Position numbers and translations under genes: made by a program
The notes under the pieces: generated by a model
What the model was told of the DNA's origin: nothing
The model's database searches: none
Seen by the model: the letters and a program-made list of their open reading frames with translations, nothing else
Source: Paraburkholderia sp. D15
Lineage (GTDB): Bacteria > Pseudomonadota > Gammaproteobacteria > Burkholderiales > Burkholderiaceae
DNA length: 64,000 nt
Assembly (NCBI RefSeq): GCF_029910215.1
Contig: NZ_CP110395.1
Location: forward strand, 3,286,001 to 3,350,000
Reading direction: 5' to 3'
In this document: positions 1-8,589 of the stretch, one piece after another
Layout: each line of letters opens with the position of its first letter
Position numbering within the stretch: position 1 is the stretch's first letter

Positions 1-1181
1 CCGCATCCGGCGAGGCCGCATCAGGCGCCGCTACTTCGATTGCCTGCGACATCTTCTGCGCGGTGATCGATAACTTCGGCGATATCGGCGTGTGCTGGCG
101 CCTCGCACGGCAACTCGCGAGCGAGCATGGCTGGCAGGTGCGCCTGTTCGTCGACGATCTGCACGCGTTCCGGAAGCTATGTCCTTCGCTGGAAGTGGAC
201 CGCGGCCGCCAGACGATCGACGGCATCGTCATCGAGCATTGGCACGCGCCGGCCCACGCGGGCGATACGCTCGACATCGCCGACGTCGTGATCGAAGCGT
301 TCGCCTGCGAACTGCCACCGGTGTATGTCGCCGCAATGGCACGGCGCGAGCGCACCCCCGTCTGGTTCAACCTCGACTATCTGAGCGCCGAGGATTGGGT
401 CGCGGATTTCCATCTGCGGCCATCGCCGCATCCACGCTATCCGCTGAACAAGACCTTCTTCTTTCCGGGGCTCGGACCGGGCACGGGCGGCGTGCTGAAG
501 GAGCGGCATCTCGATGCCGCGCGCGCCGCCTTCGAAACATCATCGGAAGCACGGGCCGCGTGGTGGATGCAGACGGTCGGCCGCGCGCCGCCGCCCGCGA
601 CGACCACCGTCGTCTCGCTGTTCGCGTACGAGAATCCCGCCGTCGCCAGCCTGCTCGAACAGTGGCGCGACGGCGGCACGCCGGTCGTGCTACTGGTCCC
701 GGAGGGCCGCGTATCGGCCGACGTCGCGCGCTTTTTCGGCCTGAGCGAATTCCCTGCCGGCACGCACGCCGAGCGCGGCAACCTGAGCGCGCACGCACTC
801 GCCTTCACCAGCCAGCCCGGCTACGACGCGCTGCTGTGGGCCAGCGACCTCAATTTCGTCCGCGGCGAAGATTCGTTCGTGCGTGCGCAATGGGCGGCCA
901 AACCGTTCGTCTGGCACATCTACCCGCAAGCCGACGATGCCCATCTGCCCAAACTCGACGCCGCCCTCGCCCATTACGCCGGCAGGCTGCCGGCGGCGGC
1001 CCGCGCGGCGCTGGCGCGCTTCTGGCACGCATGGAACGGCGCGGGCCAGCCGGACTGGGCGGAATTCCAGCGCCACTATCCGGCCCTCAAACGCCGCGCC
1101 GAGGACTGGGCGCTCGAACTGACGGAAGTCGGCGACCTCGCCGGAAATCTGGCCTTGTTCGCAAAAAGTCAGTTAAAATAA
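1..1181 (+). CDS. earP: EF-P arginine rhamnosyltransferase EarP (5' end cut by window edge)
   Basis: EarP transfers rhamnose from dTDP-rhamnose to a conserved arginine of elongation factor P, which relieves ribosome stalling at proline runs. The reading frame is open from base 3, and the family-typical N-terminus (CDIFCAVIDNFGDIGVCWRL) is already under way at the edge, so only a short start is missing. The GTG at 63 lies inside this conserved stretch and is not the real start. About 390 residues are visible, close to the usual full length. Family-like segments include an FFFPGLGPGTGG stretch and, near the C-terminal third, LNFVRGEDSFVRAQWAAKPF, a probable nucleotide-sugar site. The target gene efp follows 321 bp downstream on the same strand, which supports the call. 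Confidence 0.95.
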   Translation, partial: ASGEAASGAATSIACDIFCAVIDNFGDIGVCWRLARQLASEHGWQVRLFVDDLHAFRKLCPSLEVDRGRQTIDGIVIEHWHAPAHAGDTLDIADVVIEAFACELPPVYVAAMARRERTPVWFNLDYLSAEDWVADFHLRPSPHPRYPLNKTFFFPGLGPGTGGVLKERHLDAARAAFETSSEARAAWWMQTVGRAPPPATTTVVSLFAYENPAVASLLEQWRDGGTPVVLLVPEGRVSADVARFFGLSEFPAGTHAERGNLSAHALAFTSQPGYDALLWASDLNFVRGEDSFVRAQWAAKPFVWHIYPQADDAHLPKLDAALAHYAGRLPAAARAALARFWHAWNGAGQPDWAEFQRHYPALKRRAEDWALELTEVGDLAGNLALFAKSQLK

Positions 1182-1502
1182 GCGGTTATCCAACGGCCGA
1201 CGACGCAAGCGCGGCCCGATCGCGGCGGCGGAGTGGCATTAAACGGCACTCGGCAAGGCTTGGCAACATCAGCCCTCGGATCGGCGCCACTCGTGTACAC
1301 GCCCGAATCGGGTAAAGCAGTGACGGGCAATGCCCGCAGGCAGGTAACGGAACAAATCGGAACAAATCAGGCGTGCGCCAGCCGGGCGCGATCCGGACTC
1401 GGGCAGCACGCAGGCCGGACGCAAGGCCTCGGCATCGAAGCCGTTTGCGCCGTATGCCGTTGAGCACAAGTTGAAGCTACTCATTTCGTACAGGACAGTT
1501 TT
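1182..1502. other. Intergenic region between earP and efp
   Basis: This 321-bp spacer holds no convincing gene. It contains a small CGGGC/GCCCG hairpin near 1324-1336 without a T tract, and a perfect tandem 10-mer at 1348-1367. I could not find a good sigma-70 promoter, although efp is likely to have its own. Confidence 0.5.
1348..1367. repeat. Tandem duplicated 10-mer (CGGAACAAAT x2)
   Basis: The 10-base unit CGGAACAAAT occurs twice head to tail, about 135 bp upstream of the efp start. It could be a chance duplication or a pair of direct binding sites. No function is known to me. Confidence 0.6.
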
Positions 1503-2060
1503 ATGAAGACCGCACAGGAACTCCGCACCGGCAACGTCGTGATGATCGGCGCAGACGCAATGGTCGTGCAAAAGGCCGAATACAACAAATCGGGCCGCAA
1601 CTCCGCCGTCGTCAAGATGAAGTTCAAGAACCTGCTGACCGGCGCAGGCATGGAAACCGTGTACAAGGCAGACGACAAGTTCGACGTCGTCGTGCTGGAA
1701 CGCAAGGAAGTGACCTACTCGTACTTCGCCGACCCGATGTACGTGTTCATGGACGCCGACTACAACCAGTTCGAAGTCGAAGCCGAAATGATGGGCGACG
1801 CGCTCCATTACCTCGAAGACGGCATGGCTTGCGAAGTCGTGTTCTACAACGAGAAGGCGATCTCGGTCGAACTGCCGACCACGCTGGTCCGCGAAATCAT
1901 CTACACGGAACCGGCAGTCAAGGGCGACACGTCGTCGGGCAAGGTGTTGAAGAACGCCAAGCTGACCACGGGTTTCGAACTGCAAGTGCCGCTGTTCTGC
2001 AACATTGGCGACAAGATCGAAATCGACACGCGTACCCACGAGTACCGCAGCCGCGCGTAA
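1503..2060 (+). CDS. efp: Elongation factor P, arginine-32 type
   Basis: EF-P binds between the ribosomal P and E sites and promotes peptide-bond formation at consecutive prolines. The 185-aa protein has the normal length and the three-domain layout of the family. The tip residue of domain I is arginine (R32, in NKSGRNSAV), the class modified by EarP, whose gene lies just upstream. The ATG is preceded by a weak AGGAC about 8 bases away. A strong rho-independent terminator follows at 2128. No lysine-type modification genes (epmA/epmB) are in the window, in line with the rhamnosylation pathway. Confidence 0.98.
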   Translation: MKTAQELRTGNVVMIGADAMVVQKAEYNKSGRNSAVVKMKFKNLLTGAGMETVYKADDKFDVVVLERKEVTYSYFADPMYVFMDADYNQFEVEAEMMGDALHYLEDGMACEVVFYNEKAISVELPTTLVREIIYTEPAVKGDTSSGKVLKNAKLTTGFELQVPLFCNIGDKIEIDTRTHEYRSRA

Positions 2061-2127
2061 GCGCCGGCCTGCCTCCGCCCGTTCTTTCCGGCGCGGCCTT
2101 CGGCCCGCGCCGAAAAAAATGGCAAAT

Positions 2128-2160
2128 AAAAGCGCCCAATTTGGGCGCTTTTTCTTTTTT
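2128..2160 (+). terminator. Rho-independent terminator of efp
   Basis: A 12-bp perfect stem (2128-2139 with 2141-2152, core AGCGCCCA/TGGGCGCT) is followed by a T-rich tail. In practice the A/T bases at the tip open into the loop. It lies 68 bp after the efp stop. Confidence 0.9.
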
Positions 2161-2280
2161 GCGCCGCCGTGTATGGTTGAGGAAAACTTTACCGGCGGAC
2201 TGTTCAAAATTGCCTGATCGCTATCCGAAACTACCCATCCCGCATCTAACAAACCATTGATAAGCTTAAGTAAATGCCAT

Positions 2281-2296
2281 TGGCACGGTCCCTGCT
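2281..2296 (+). promoter_or_regulatory. Sigma-54 (-24/-12) promoter of the csbD-like gene
   Basis: The sequence TGGCACGGTCCCTGCT matches the sigma-54 consensus TGGCACGNNNNTTGCW at every defined position except one (C for T just before TGC). The GG and GC elements have the exact required spacing. The predicted transcription start is near 2307, giving a leader of about 45 nt before the ATG at 2351. An NtrC-type sigma-54 activator is encoded 470 bp downstream, which makes a local regulatory circuit plausible. Confidence 0.85.
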
Positions 2297-2350
2297 TCAT
2301 ACGCTAGCAGGCCAATATGGCTTTATTTTCCTCAACTCCGGAGATGCGAC

Positions 2351-2557
2351 ATGAATAACGACATCGCTGAAGGCAAGTGGAAGCAGATGCTGGGCAAGGC
2401 CAAGACCGCATGGGGCGAACTGACGGACGACGAGCTCACCAAGGCCGAGGGCCGTGCCGATAAACTCGCGGGCCTGATCCAGGAACGCTACGGAAAAACG
2501 CGCGAACAGGCTGAACTCGAAGTCAGGCGTTTCTTCGATAGCAACCGGGATTTCTGA
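2351..2557 (+). CDS. CsbD-family stress-response protein
   Basis: This is a 68-aa, highly charged helical protein with the CsbD signature (NDIAEGKWKQMLGKAKTAWG near the start). CsbD proteins are abundant under general stress in many bacteria, and their biochemical role is unknown. GGAG lies about 9 bases before the ATG. The gene is preceded by a near-consensus sigma-54 promoter, which would make it nitrogen-, envelope- or signal-dependent rather than constitutive. The neighbouring response regulator is the obvious candidate activator, but this link is inferred from position only. Confidence 0.9.
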   Translation: MNNDIAEGKWKQMLGKAKTAWGELTDDELTKAEGRADKLAGLIQERYGKTREQAELEVRRFFDSNRDF

Positions 2558-2648
2558 CAGCCCGAATGAAGGAAGTACAGGTTGCCTGCTCGCACGCTCT
2601 TTTGGGTACGCGGCAGGCATCCCGTTCAAAGCAAAGGACCAGAACTAC

Positions 2649-2813
2649 ATGAGTCGAAGCGCCGCGTTATCCGGCCGTCACACGAGCGCCGTGCCCGCCA
2701 CGGCAATCACGTCCGGCAGCGACGCAGCCCTCGACCGTCAGTACCGGCCAGCCATCGCGCCCGTGCAGCACGCCCGCATTCCGGCGTCGCGCACAGGTAT
2801 TTCATCCATCTAG
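2649..2813 (+). CDS. Possible small hypothetical protein
   Basis: A 54-codon frame (starting MSRSAALSGRHTS) opens 91 bp after the csbD-like stop and ends 13 bp before the response regulator. An AGGA lies about 12 bases upstream of its ATG. It has no motif I recognise and a composition (Ala, Ser, Arg) that GC-rich DNA produces by chance. It may be a short leader peptide, a real small gene or noise. Confidence 0.3.
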   Translation: MSRSAALSGRHTSAVPATAITSGSDAALDRQYRPAIAPVQHARIPASRTGISSI

Positions 2814-2826
2814 AACTGCGCTCGCC

Positions 2827-4209
2827 ATGCCACACGCCCTGATTGTTGAAGACGATCCCAATAGCCTGTCAGGCCTGTCCGCAATCCTCGCGGCCGACGG
2901 TTTTTCCGTCGACACCGCCACCACGATCGCCGAGGCGCGGGCCGCGCTGACACGCTTCATCCCCGATGTCGTACTGGTCGACCTGAACCTGCCGGACGGC
3001 AGCGGCCTCGACGTGCTGCAGCACCTGCCCGCGCATCCGCCCGGCGGCGCCCTGCCCGTCATCGTGATGACCGGCAACGCGACGGTCGAAAGTGCGATCG
3101 AAGGCCTGCGCCACGGCATCTGGGACTATCTGCTCAAGCCGGTCAACATTCCGCGCCTGCGCAGTCTGCTTGCGCGTATTCCGCGTCCATACGAGCTGAC
3201 CGAGGAAGTGCAGACGCTGCGCGCGTCGCTGCGCCAGCTCGGCCGCTTCGGCGCGATGCTCGGCCGCAGCGGCGCGATCCAGCACGTGTACGACACCATC
3301 GAACATCTCGCGCCAACCGAGGCCGCCGTGCTGATTTCGGGCGAAGCCGGCACCGGCAAGCAGGTCGCCGCGCGCACCATGCACGACATGAGCCGCCGCC
3401 GCAAAGGGCCGTTCATCACGTTCGACTGCCGCAGCGCGGCCAGCGCCGCCGCGCATCGCTCGCTGGACAGCGTGCTGTTCGGCCACGAGCGTGGCGCGTT
3501 CAACGGCGCCGAACAGCGCGAGCCGGGCCTGTTCGAGCAGGCCAGCGGCGGCACGCTGTTCATCGACGAAATCTCCGAGTTGCCGCGCCCCCAGCAGGAA
3601 GCACTGCTGCGCGCGCTCGATTCGCAGACCTTCATGCGAGTGGGCGGCACGAATCAGGTGGTGACGGATTTCCGCCTGATCGCGTCGACGCGCAAGGCGC
3701 CCCGCGCGGCCGTCGCCGACGGCAGTCTGCACGAAGACCTCGCGCTGCGTCTCGAAGCCGCGGCGGTGACGTTGCCGCCGCTGCGCGAACGCGGCGAAGA
3801 TCCGGCGCTGATCGCCCAGGCGATCGTCGACGAGCTGAATCACGAAGCCGCCGCGCGCGGCACGGCGGAAGCGGCCAAGCAGATCGGGCCGAACTTCATC
3901 CGCGAATGTCTCGCGTACGAATGGCCGGGTAACGTGCGTGAATTGCAGGAGCGTGCGCGGCGTGCGTATCACGCGTCCGGCGACGTGCTGGAATCGCTGC
4001 GTGCCGACGAAGCCGGTTCAGCCAACGGCCGCGATCTGAATGGCAGCCGCGTGCAGGTGACCGTCGGCACACCGCTCGCGGATGTCGAGGAAATGCTGAT
4101 CCGCGCGACGCTGGATGCGGTCGGCGGCACGCGGCATCGCGCGGCGTCGCTGCTCGGCATCAGTCCGAAGACGCTGTACAACAAGTTGCAGCGGATGCGG
4201 TTGAATTAA
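2827..4209 (+). CDS. NtrC-family sigma-54-dependent response regulator with GAFNGA loop
   Basis: The 460-aa protein has three parts. Residues 1-118 are a receiver domain with acidic pocket D9/D10, phosphoacceptor D52 and K104. Residues 140-370 are an AAA+ domain with Walker A GEAGTGKQ (172-179) and Walker B GGTLFIDEI (241-249). The C-terminus is a Fis-type helix-turn-helix (GGTRHRAASLLGISPKTLYN). The sigma-54-contacting loop, normally GAFTGA, reads GAFNGA (223-228), and the sensor region is also divergent (DLALRLEAAAV in place of the usual DLYYRLNV type). No sensor kinase is adjacent. The upstream csbD-like gene has a sigma-54 promoter and is a likely target. Whether the protein activates transcription normally is uncertain because the loop Thr is important in studied family members. 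Confidence 0.92.
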   Translation: MPHALIVEDDPNSLSGLSAILAADGFSVDTATTIAEARAALTRFIPDVVLVDLNLPDGSGLDVLQHLPAHPPGGALPVIVMTGNATVESAIEGLRHGIWDYLLKPVNIPRLRSLLARIPRPYELTEEVQTLRASLRQLGRFGAMLGRSGAIQHVYDTIEHLAPTEAAVLISGEAGTGKQVAARTMHDMSRRRKGPFITFDCRSAASAAAHRSLDSVLFGHERGAFNGAEQREPGLFEQASGGTLFIDEISELPRPQQEALLRALDSQTFMRVGGTNQVVTDFRLIASTRKAPRAAVADGSLHEDLALRLEAAAVTLPPLRERGEDPALIAQAIVDELNHEAAARGTAEAAKQIGPNFIRECLAYEWPGNVRELQERARRAYHASGDVLESLRADEAGSANGRDLNGSRVQVTVGTPLADVEEMLIRATLDAVGGTRHRAASLLGISPKTLYNKLQRMRLN

Positions 4210-4239
4210 GAGCAGGAGCAGGAGCAGGAGCAGGAGCAA
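4210..4239. repeat. Hexanucleotide tandem repeat (GAGCAG x5)
   Basis: Five head-to-tail copies of GAGCAG (the last ending GAGCAA) begin at the base after the response-regulator stop codon. A unit length divisible by three means that changes in copy number would not alter a frame. It is probably a neutral microsatellite. Confidence 0.85.
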
Positions 4240-4280
4240 GCCGCCGGCTTGCTTGCGGCAGGAAGCTCCGGCTCATGAAA

Positions 4281-4317
4281 AACGGCGCCTTCAAAAATGA
4301 AGGCGCCGTTTTTTTTG
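4281..4317. terminator. Bidirectional terminator between the regulator and nagZ
   Basis: A 12-bp perfect stem, AACGGCGCCTTC with GAAGGCGCCGTT (4281-4292 with 4299-4310), is followed by eight T on the plus strand. On the minus strand the hairpin also ends in a T run. It sits between convergent genes and can serve both. Confidence 0.92.
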
Positions 4318-4397
4318 TCTCAGGTTTCCATTGGATCAGCGCAAGCGGGCGCCTGTTTTCAAACGCGAACGCGACAGCCACTTCGCTCGCCGAAAAC

Positions 4398-5435
4398 TCA
4401 AGCTGCTCCGGCAAACGCACTACGCAATAGCGCCTGCGCCTGCAAATACTGCGGCTGCGCAACCAGCCTGCTCCACTTCAGCGCCTTGCCGCGCGGCCGC
4501 ATGCGTTTGAGACGGCGCTGCGATTCCTTCGACGGCGTGAAGCGCAGCGCGTCCAGCACCTTCTCCGCTTCGTGCGGCTGATTGCAGATCAGCACCATGT
4601 CGCAGCCGGCCTGCAGCGCCGCGCTCGCGCCTTCGGTCAGCGTGCCGCCCTGGCGCGCGGCTTCCATCGACAGATCGTCGCTGAAAATCGCGCCTTCGAA
4701 ACGCAGCCGGCCGCGCAGAATTTCCTGCAGCCACACGCGCGAAAAACCCGCCGGCTTCGCGTCGATCCGCGGATACACCACGTGGGCCGGCAGCACCGCG
4801 CCCAAGGACAGACCGAGCCAGTCGTACGGCGCGATGTCGTCGCGGAGAATCTCGTCGAGCGAACGTTCGTCGATCGGCATCGCCACGTGCGAATCCGCCT
4901 GCGCGAAGCCGTGCCCCGGGAAATGCTTGCCGCAGTTGCTCATGCCCGCGAGCGCGAGACCGTGGTTCAGACTCTTCGCGAGCAGCGTCACCACGCGCGG
5001 ATCGCGGTGAAACGCGCGGTCGCCGATCACCTGCGAGTGCCCGTAATCCAGATCGAGCACCGGCGTGAAACTCATGTCGATCCCACACGCGCGCAACTCT
5101 GCCGCGAGGATGTATCCGACCGCCGTCGTCACCTTCGTCGCATGCAGCACGTCGGCATCCCACAGCGCGCCGAGCTTGCCCATCGACGGCAGCACGGTGA
5201 AGCCGTCGGTGCGAAAGCGTTGCACACGGCCGCCTTCGTGATCGACGGCGATCAGCAGATCCGGGCGGATCTCGCGGATCGCATCGGTCAGCGCGGTGAG
5301 TTGCGCGCGGCTCTCGTAGTGGCGCGCGAACAGAATGACGCCACCGGTCATCGGATGGGCAAGGCGGCGTTTGTCGTCGTCGTTCAGCGTTTTGCCGACC
5401 ACGTCGAACATGACCGGTCCTGGAGTGGTTTTCAT
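4398..5435 (-). CDS. nagZ: Beta-N-acetylhexosaminidase NagZ
   Basis: NagZ is a cytoplasmic family-3 glycosidase. It removes GlcNAc from GlcNAc-anhydromuropeptides during peptidoglycan recycling, and its products feed AmpR-type beta-lactamase control. The 345-aa sequence has the diagnostic loop motif KHFPGHG (170-176), the substrate-binding IAVDHEGGRVQRF and the nucleophile region FSDDLSM (251-257). No signal peptide is present, as expected. It is the last gene of the long minus-strand block and is separated from acpS by a hairpin at 5463-5493, so it may be only partly cotranscribed. Confidence 0.96.
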   Translation of the reverse strand: MKTTPGPVMFDVVGKTLNDDDKRRLAHPMTGGVILFARHYESRAQLTALTDAIREIRPDLLIAVDHEGGRVQRFRTDGFTVLPSMGKLGALWDADVLHATKVTTAVGYILAAELRACGIDMSFTPVLDLDYGHSQVIGDRAFHRDPRVVTLLAKSLNHGLALAGMSNCGKHFPGHGFAQADSHVAMPIDERSLDEILRDDIAPYDWLGLSLGAVLPAHVVYPRIDAKPAGFSRVWLQEILRGRLRFEGAIFSDDLSMEAARQGGTLTEGASAALQAGCDMVLICNQPHEAEKVLDALRFTPSKESQRRLKRMRPRGKALKWSRLVAQPQYLQAQALLRSAFAGAA

Positions 5436-5462
5436 CGAATTTCGCTAGAAAAAAGCTCGGGA

Positions 5463-5493
5463 CAAAGAAAGACGCGGCCAGCAGGGGCCGCGT
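5463..5493 (-). terminator. Probable terminator after acpS
   Basis: An 8-bp stem, ACGCGGCC/GGCCGCGT (5472-5479 with 5486-5493), is followed on the minus strand by the T-rich run TCTTTCTTTG. It would terminate or weaken transcription between acpS and nagZ. Confidence 0.65.
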
Positions 5494-5503
5494 TCAATAT
5501 TAT

Positions 5504-5938
5504 TTATTCACCGGCGACGGCCGGCGGCTGCGCGCCCGGCGACGCGACTTCGGCGATCACGAACGACACCGCGTAATCGCGTTCGTCGCTGATCGTCACG
5601 CGCGCGGTGATGCCGCGCGCGTCGAGCCATTCGGCCAGTTCGCCGGACGCCACCACCATCGGCTCGCCGCTCGGCTTGTTGAGCGTTTGCAGCGCCCGCC
5701 AGGTCATCGGCCAGCGCATGCCGAGCCCGATCGCCTTCGAGAACGCTTCCTTCGCCGAGAAACGCGTGGCGAGAAACGCGAGACCGCGTGCCGCAGAACG
5801 CGCGTGGCGCGCGTGATACACGCGCAGCTCGTCGGGTCCGAGCACCTTCTCGGCGAAGCGGCCGTTGGTGCGCGTCATGACGGCGGCCACGCGGCTGACC
5901 TGAACGATATCCGTGCCAATGCCGTAGATCATTGTCAT
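5504..5938 (-). CDS. acpS: Holo-[acyl-carrier-protein] synthase AcpS
   Basis: AcpS moves 4'-phosphopantetheine from CoA to the serine of AcpP, whose gene lies in the same block. The sequence has the family motifs [13 protein letters not shown] with the Mg-binding Asp, and [13 protein letters not shown] use the ATG that gives [10 protein letters not shown] (144 aa). An in-frame ATG at 5965 overlaps the pdxJ stop as TGATG and would add nine residues, and ATG 5932 would remove two. None has a strong ribosome-binding site, so the start is uncertain by a few codons. The pairing with pdxJ is common in proteobacteria. Confidence 0.95.
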   Translation of the reverse strand: MTMIYGIGTDIVQVSRVAAVMTRTNGRFAEKVLGPDELRVYHARHARSAARGLAFLATRFSAKEAFSKAIGLGMRWPMTWRALQTLNKPSGEPMVVASGELAEWLDARGITARVTISDERDYAVSFVIAEVASPGAQPPAVAGE

Positions 5939-5964
5939 GCCCGATGTCGCCGCGTCAGGTGGCA

Positions 5965-6729
5965 TCACGCACGCGCGCCGAGACGCGCGGCGACCATGAT
6001 CGCCTTCATCTCGCGCACGGCGTTCTCCCAGCCCGCGAAGATCGCATGCGCGACGATCGCGTGACCGATGTTCAATTCGTCGATGCCTTCGATCGCGGCA
6101 ATCTGCTGCACGTTCGTGTAATGCAAACCGTGGCCAGCGTTGACCTTGATGCCGAGCGTCACGCCGAACTCGACCGCGCGCACCACGCGCTCGAATTCGC
6201 GCTGCTGTTCCGCGGGGTCGTGCGCTTCGGCGTAACGGCCGGTGTGCAGCTCGATCACCGGCGCGCCGGCTTCGTGCGCGGCGCGAATCTGCGTTTCGTC
6301 CGGATCGATGAAGAGCGACACGCGAGAGTTCGCGGCGGCGAGCTGCTGGCACGCCGCGCGCACTGCCTCGAACTGGCCGGCGACGTCGAGACCGCCTTCG
6401 GTCGTCAGTTCCTGGCGCTTCTCGGGCACGAGACAGACATCGTGCGGTTGTACTTCGCACGCGATGTCGAGCATTTCCTGCGTGACCGCGCACTCGAGAT
6501 TCATGCGCGTCTTCAGCAGCGGACGCAGCTTGCGCACGTCGGCGTCGACGATATGCCGGCGGTCTTCGCGCAGATGCAGCGTGATCACGTCGGCGCCGGC
6601 CTCTTCAGCCATCAACGCGGCGCGGATCGGATCGGGATAGGAGGTGCCGCGCGCGTTGCGCAGCGTGGCGACGTGATCGATATTCACGCCCAGGTCGATG
6701 ACATTCGGCGACGTAAGAAAGAAGCTCAT
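5965..6729 (-). CDS. pdxJ: Pyridoxine 5'-phosphate synthase PdxJ
   Basis: PdxJ condenses 1-deoxyxylulose 5-phosphate with 3-amino-2-oxopropyl phosphate to form pyridoxine 5'-phosphate, the last ring-forming step of DXP-dependent vitamin B6 synthesis. The 254-aa protein starts [21 protein letters not shown] and carries the TIM-barrel family segments [16 protein letters not shown] and NAGHGLHY. Its ATG overlaps the recO stop as ATGA, the typical translationally coupled recO-pdxJ arrangement, and acpS follows closely. Confidence 0.97.
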   Translation of the reverse strand: MSFFLTSPNVIDLGVNIDHVATLRNARGTSYPDPIRAALMAEEAGADVITLHLREDRRHIVDADVRKLRPLLKTRMNLECAVTQEMLDIACEVQPHDVCLVPEKRQELTTEGGLDVAGQFEAVRAACQQLAAANSRVSLFIDPDETQIRAAHEAGAPVIELHTGRYAEAHDPAEQQREFERVVRAVEFGVTLGIKVNAGHGLHYTNVQQIAAIEGIDELNIGHAIVAHAIFAGWENAVREMKAIMVAARLGARA

Positions 6730-7646
6730 AAGTTCTGCAGGTCGATCAGGATCTGGCGCGTCGCGAGCGGCGTGCCGCCAAGGTAAGTGTTGAGCAGAAA
6801 GCGCATCAGCGTTTTGCTTTGCGCCACGGTTTGCGCACGATGGTAATCGTCCTGCTCCATATCGAGCAAGGTCTGCCCCGACACCACCGGCCACTGCGCG
6901 GGCAGATCGCCGGACGCTTCGCGTACGCCGCGTTCGGGGTCGAACACGTAGCGGCCCTCGGCCACCACCGCCTTGCGCGCGACGGTGCAGTTCAGCGCCA
7001 TCGCGTAACCGGTTTCGCGCAGCAGCACGCGCTCGAACGAACGCAGCACCTGCACGGCGGGCTCGTCGTGCGCAAGGCGCGTCATCGTGACGACGTAGTG
7101 ATGGAACAGTTGCGGATGGGGATCTTCGCGCGCGCAGAATTTGACCAGCAGTTCGTTGACGTAGAAGCCGCACAACAGCGCGTCGCCGCGCAACGGCAGC
7201 ATCCCGCCGACCCACTCGGCGCCGGTCAACGTCCGCACTTCGGATTTACCGGACCACGACAGCGCCAGCGGCTGGAAGGTCTGCAACACGCCGCGCAACG
7301 CCGAATGCGGCCGCTTCGCGCCCTTCGCGATCAACGCGAGACGGCCGTGATCGCGCGACAGCACGTCGATGATCAAACTGGTTTCGCTGTACGGATAGCT
7401 ATGCAGGACGAACGCCGGTTGCTCGGCGATCCGGTAGTCGGATGCGGCACTGCGCGGCGCGCGGCGTGGCGCGGTGCGCGGCGTGGTGGGCTGATGCGGC
7501 TCGTTGTCCGCGCCTTGAGCGCTTTTACTGGAGGATTTTCGGGTGCTACGCGCGGGCCTGGCGGCCTCGCGTGCGGGCGCGGCCGGCGCCGAATCGTCCG
7601 GGTCGGCCGCGGAATTCAGCGTCATCCACGCGTCATTCGTACCCAT
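6726..7646 (-). CDS. recO: DNA repair protein RecO with long N-terminal extension
   Basis: RecO loads RecA on SSB-coated single-stranded DNA together with RecR (RecFOR pathway). The conserved OB-fold domain begins near residue 75 ([20 protein letters not shown]) and is followed by the helical C-terminal domain. The first 75 residues are a low-complexity Ala/Pro/Arg/Ser tail not needed for the fold, making the protein 306 aa against about 240 in the core family. The start is therefore uncertain. The chosen ATG overlaps the end of era by 14 bp, and later in-frame starts before the core are possible. Confidence 0.93.
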   Translation of the reverse strand: MGTNDAWMTLNSAADPDDSAPAAPAREAARPARSTRKSSSKSAQGADNEPHQPTTPRTAPRRAPRSAASDYRIAEQPAFVLHSYPYSETSLIIDVLSRDHGRLALIAKGAKRPHSALRGVLQTFQPLALSWSGKSEVRTLTGAEWVGGMLPLRGDALLCGFYVNELLVKFCAREDPHPQLFHHYVVTMTRLAHDEPAVQVLRSFERVLLRETGYAMALNCTVARKAVVAEGRYVFDPERGVREASGDLPAQWPVVSGQTLLDMEQDDYHRAQTVAQSKTLMRFLLNTYLGGTPLATRQILIDLQNL

Positions 7647-8532
7647 ATGCGCGAAGTCCGGCTTCGTTGTCCGCCCAACCGCTCTTCACCTTGATGAAGG
7701 TTTCCAGATAGACCGGGCCATCGAACAACTTTTCCATGTCGAGCCGCGCGTCGGTGCTGATCTGCTTCAGCTTCGCGCCCTTCTGGCCGATGATCATCGC
7801 CTTGTGCATGTCGCGGTCGACCATGATGGTCGCGAAAATGCGCCGCAGACGGCCTTCGGTTTCGAACTTGTCGATCAGCACGGTGCTCGTGTACGGCAGT
7901 TCGTCGCCGGTCCAGCGGAACACTTTCTCGCGCAGGATTTCGGCGGCGAGGAAGCGCTCGCTGCGATCGGTCAGGTCGTCTTCGCCGTAGATCGGCGCGC
8001 CGACCGGCAGGAACGGCTTGACCGTCGCCATCAAATGTTTGACGTCGTCGGCATTCTTCGCCGACAGCGGCACCATCTCGCTGAATTTGTGCAGCGTGCT
8101 GACCTGCTGCATGAACGGAAAGAGCGTGGCTTTATCCGACACGCGGTCGAGCTTGTTCGCGATCAGCAGCGTGGGCACCGACGGCGGAATCAGATCGAGC
8201 ACCTTCTGATCGTCCGGGCCGAAACGGCCGGCTTCGATCACGAACAGGATCGCATCCACGGCGGTCAGCGTGGACGTGACCGCGCGATTGAGCGAGCGGT
8301 TCAGCGCCGTGCTGTGCTTGGTCTGAAAGCCGGGCGTATCGACGAAGATGTACTGCGCGTCTTCCAGCGTGTGAATGCCGGTGATGCGATGACGCGTGGT
8401 CTGCGCCTTGCGCGACGTGATGCTGACTTTCTGGCCGACCAGCGCGTTCATCAGCGTGGATTTGCCGACGTTAGGACGGCCGACGATCGCGACCATGCCG
8501 CAACGAAAATCAGAGGGAGTGGGAGCGTTCAT
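7633..8532 (-). CDS. era: GTPase Era
   Basis: Era is an essential GTPase that binds 16S rRNA near its 3' end and assists 30S assembly. The 299-aa protein has G1 [10 protein letters not shown]3 DTPGF and G4 NKLD, and a C-terminal KH domain ([13 protein letters not shown]). I take the ATG at 8532 ([13 protein letters not shown]) rather than an upstream in-frame ATG that would add 19 unrelated residues. It sits between rnc and recO, the classic rnc-era-recO order. Confidence 0.97.
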   Translation of the reverse strand: MNAPTPSDFRCGMVAIVGRPNVGKSTLMNALVGQKVSITSRKAQTTRHRITGIHTLEDAQYIFVDTPGFQTKHSTALNRSLNRAVTSTLTAVDAILFVIEAGRFGPDDQKVLDLIPPSVPTLLIANKLDRVSDKATLFPFMQQVSTLHKFSEMVPLSAKNADDVKHLMATVKPFLPVGAPIYGEDDLTDRSERFLAAEILREKVFRWTGDELPYTSTVLIDKFETEGRLRRIFATIMVDRDMHKAMIIGQKGAKLKQISTDARLDMEKLFDGPVYLETFIKVKSGWADNEAGLRAYGYE

Positions 8533-8589
8533 ATTCGGGTTGCGGCAGGTTCGGTTCGGCGCGCGGAAAACGCAATGCGCCGACGGCAA

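Noticed and set aside
2582..2842. An 86-codon frame between csbD and the regulator
   Set aside because: It overlaps the start of the regulator, has an Arg/His-rich composition and no ribosome-binding site. A different, shorter frame (2649-2813) is marginally better but still weak.
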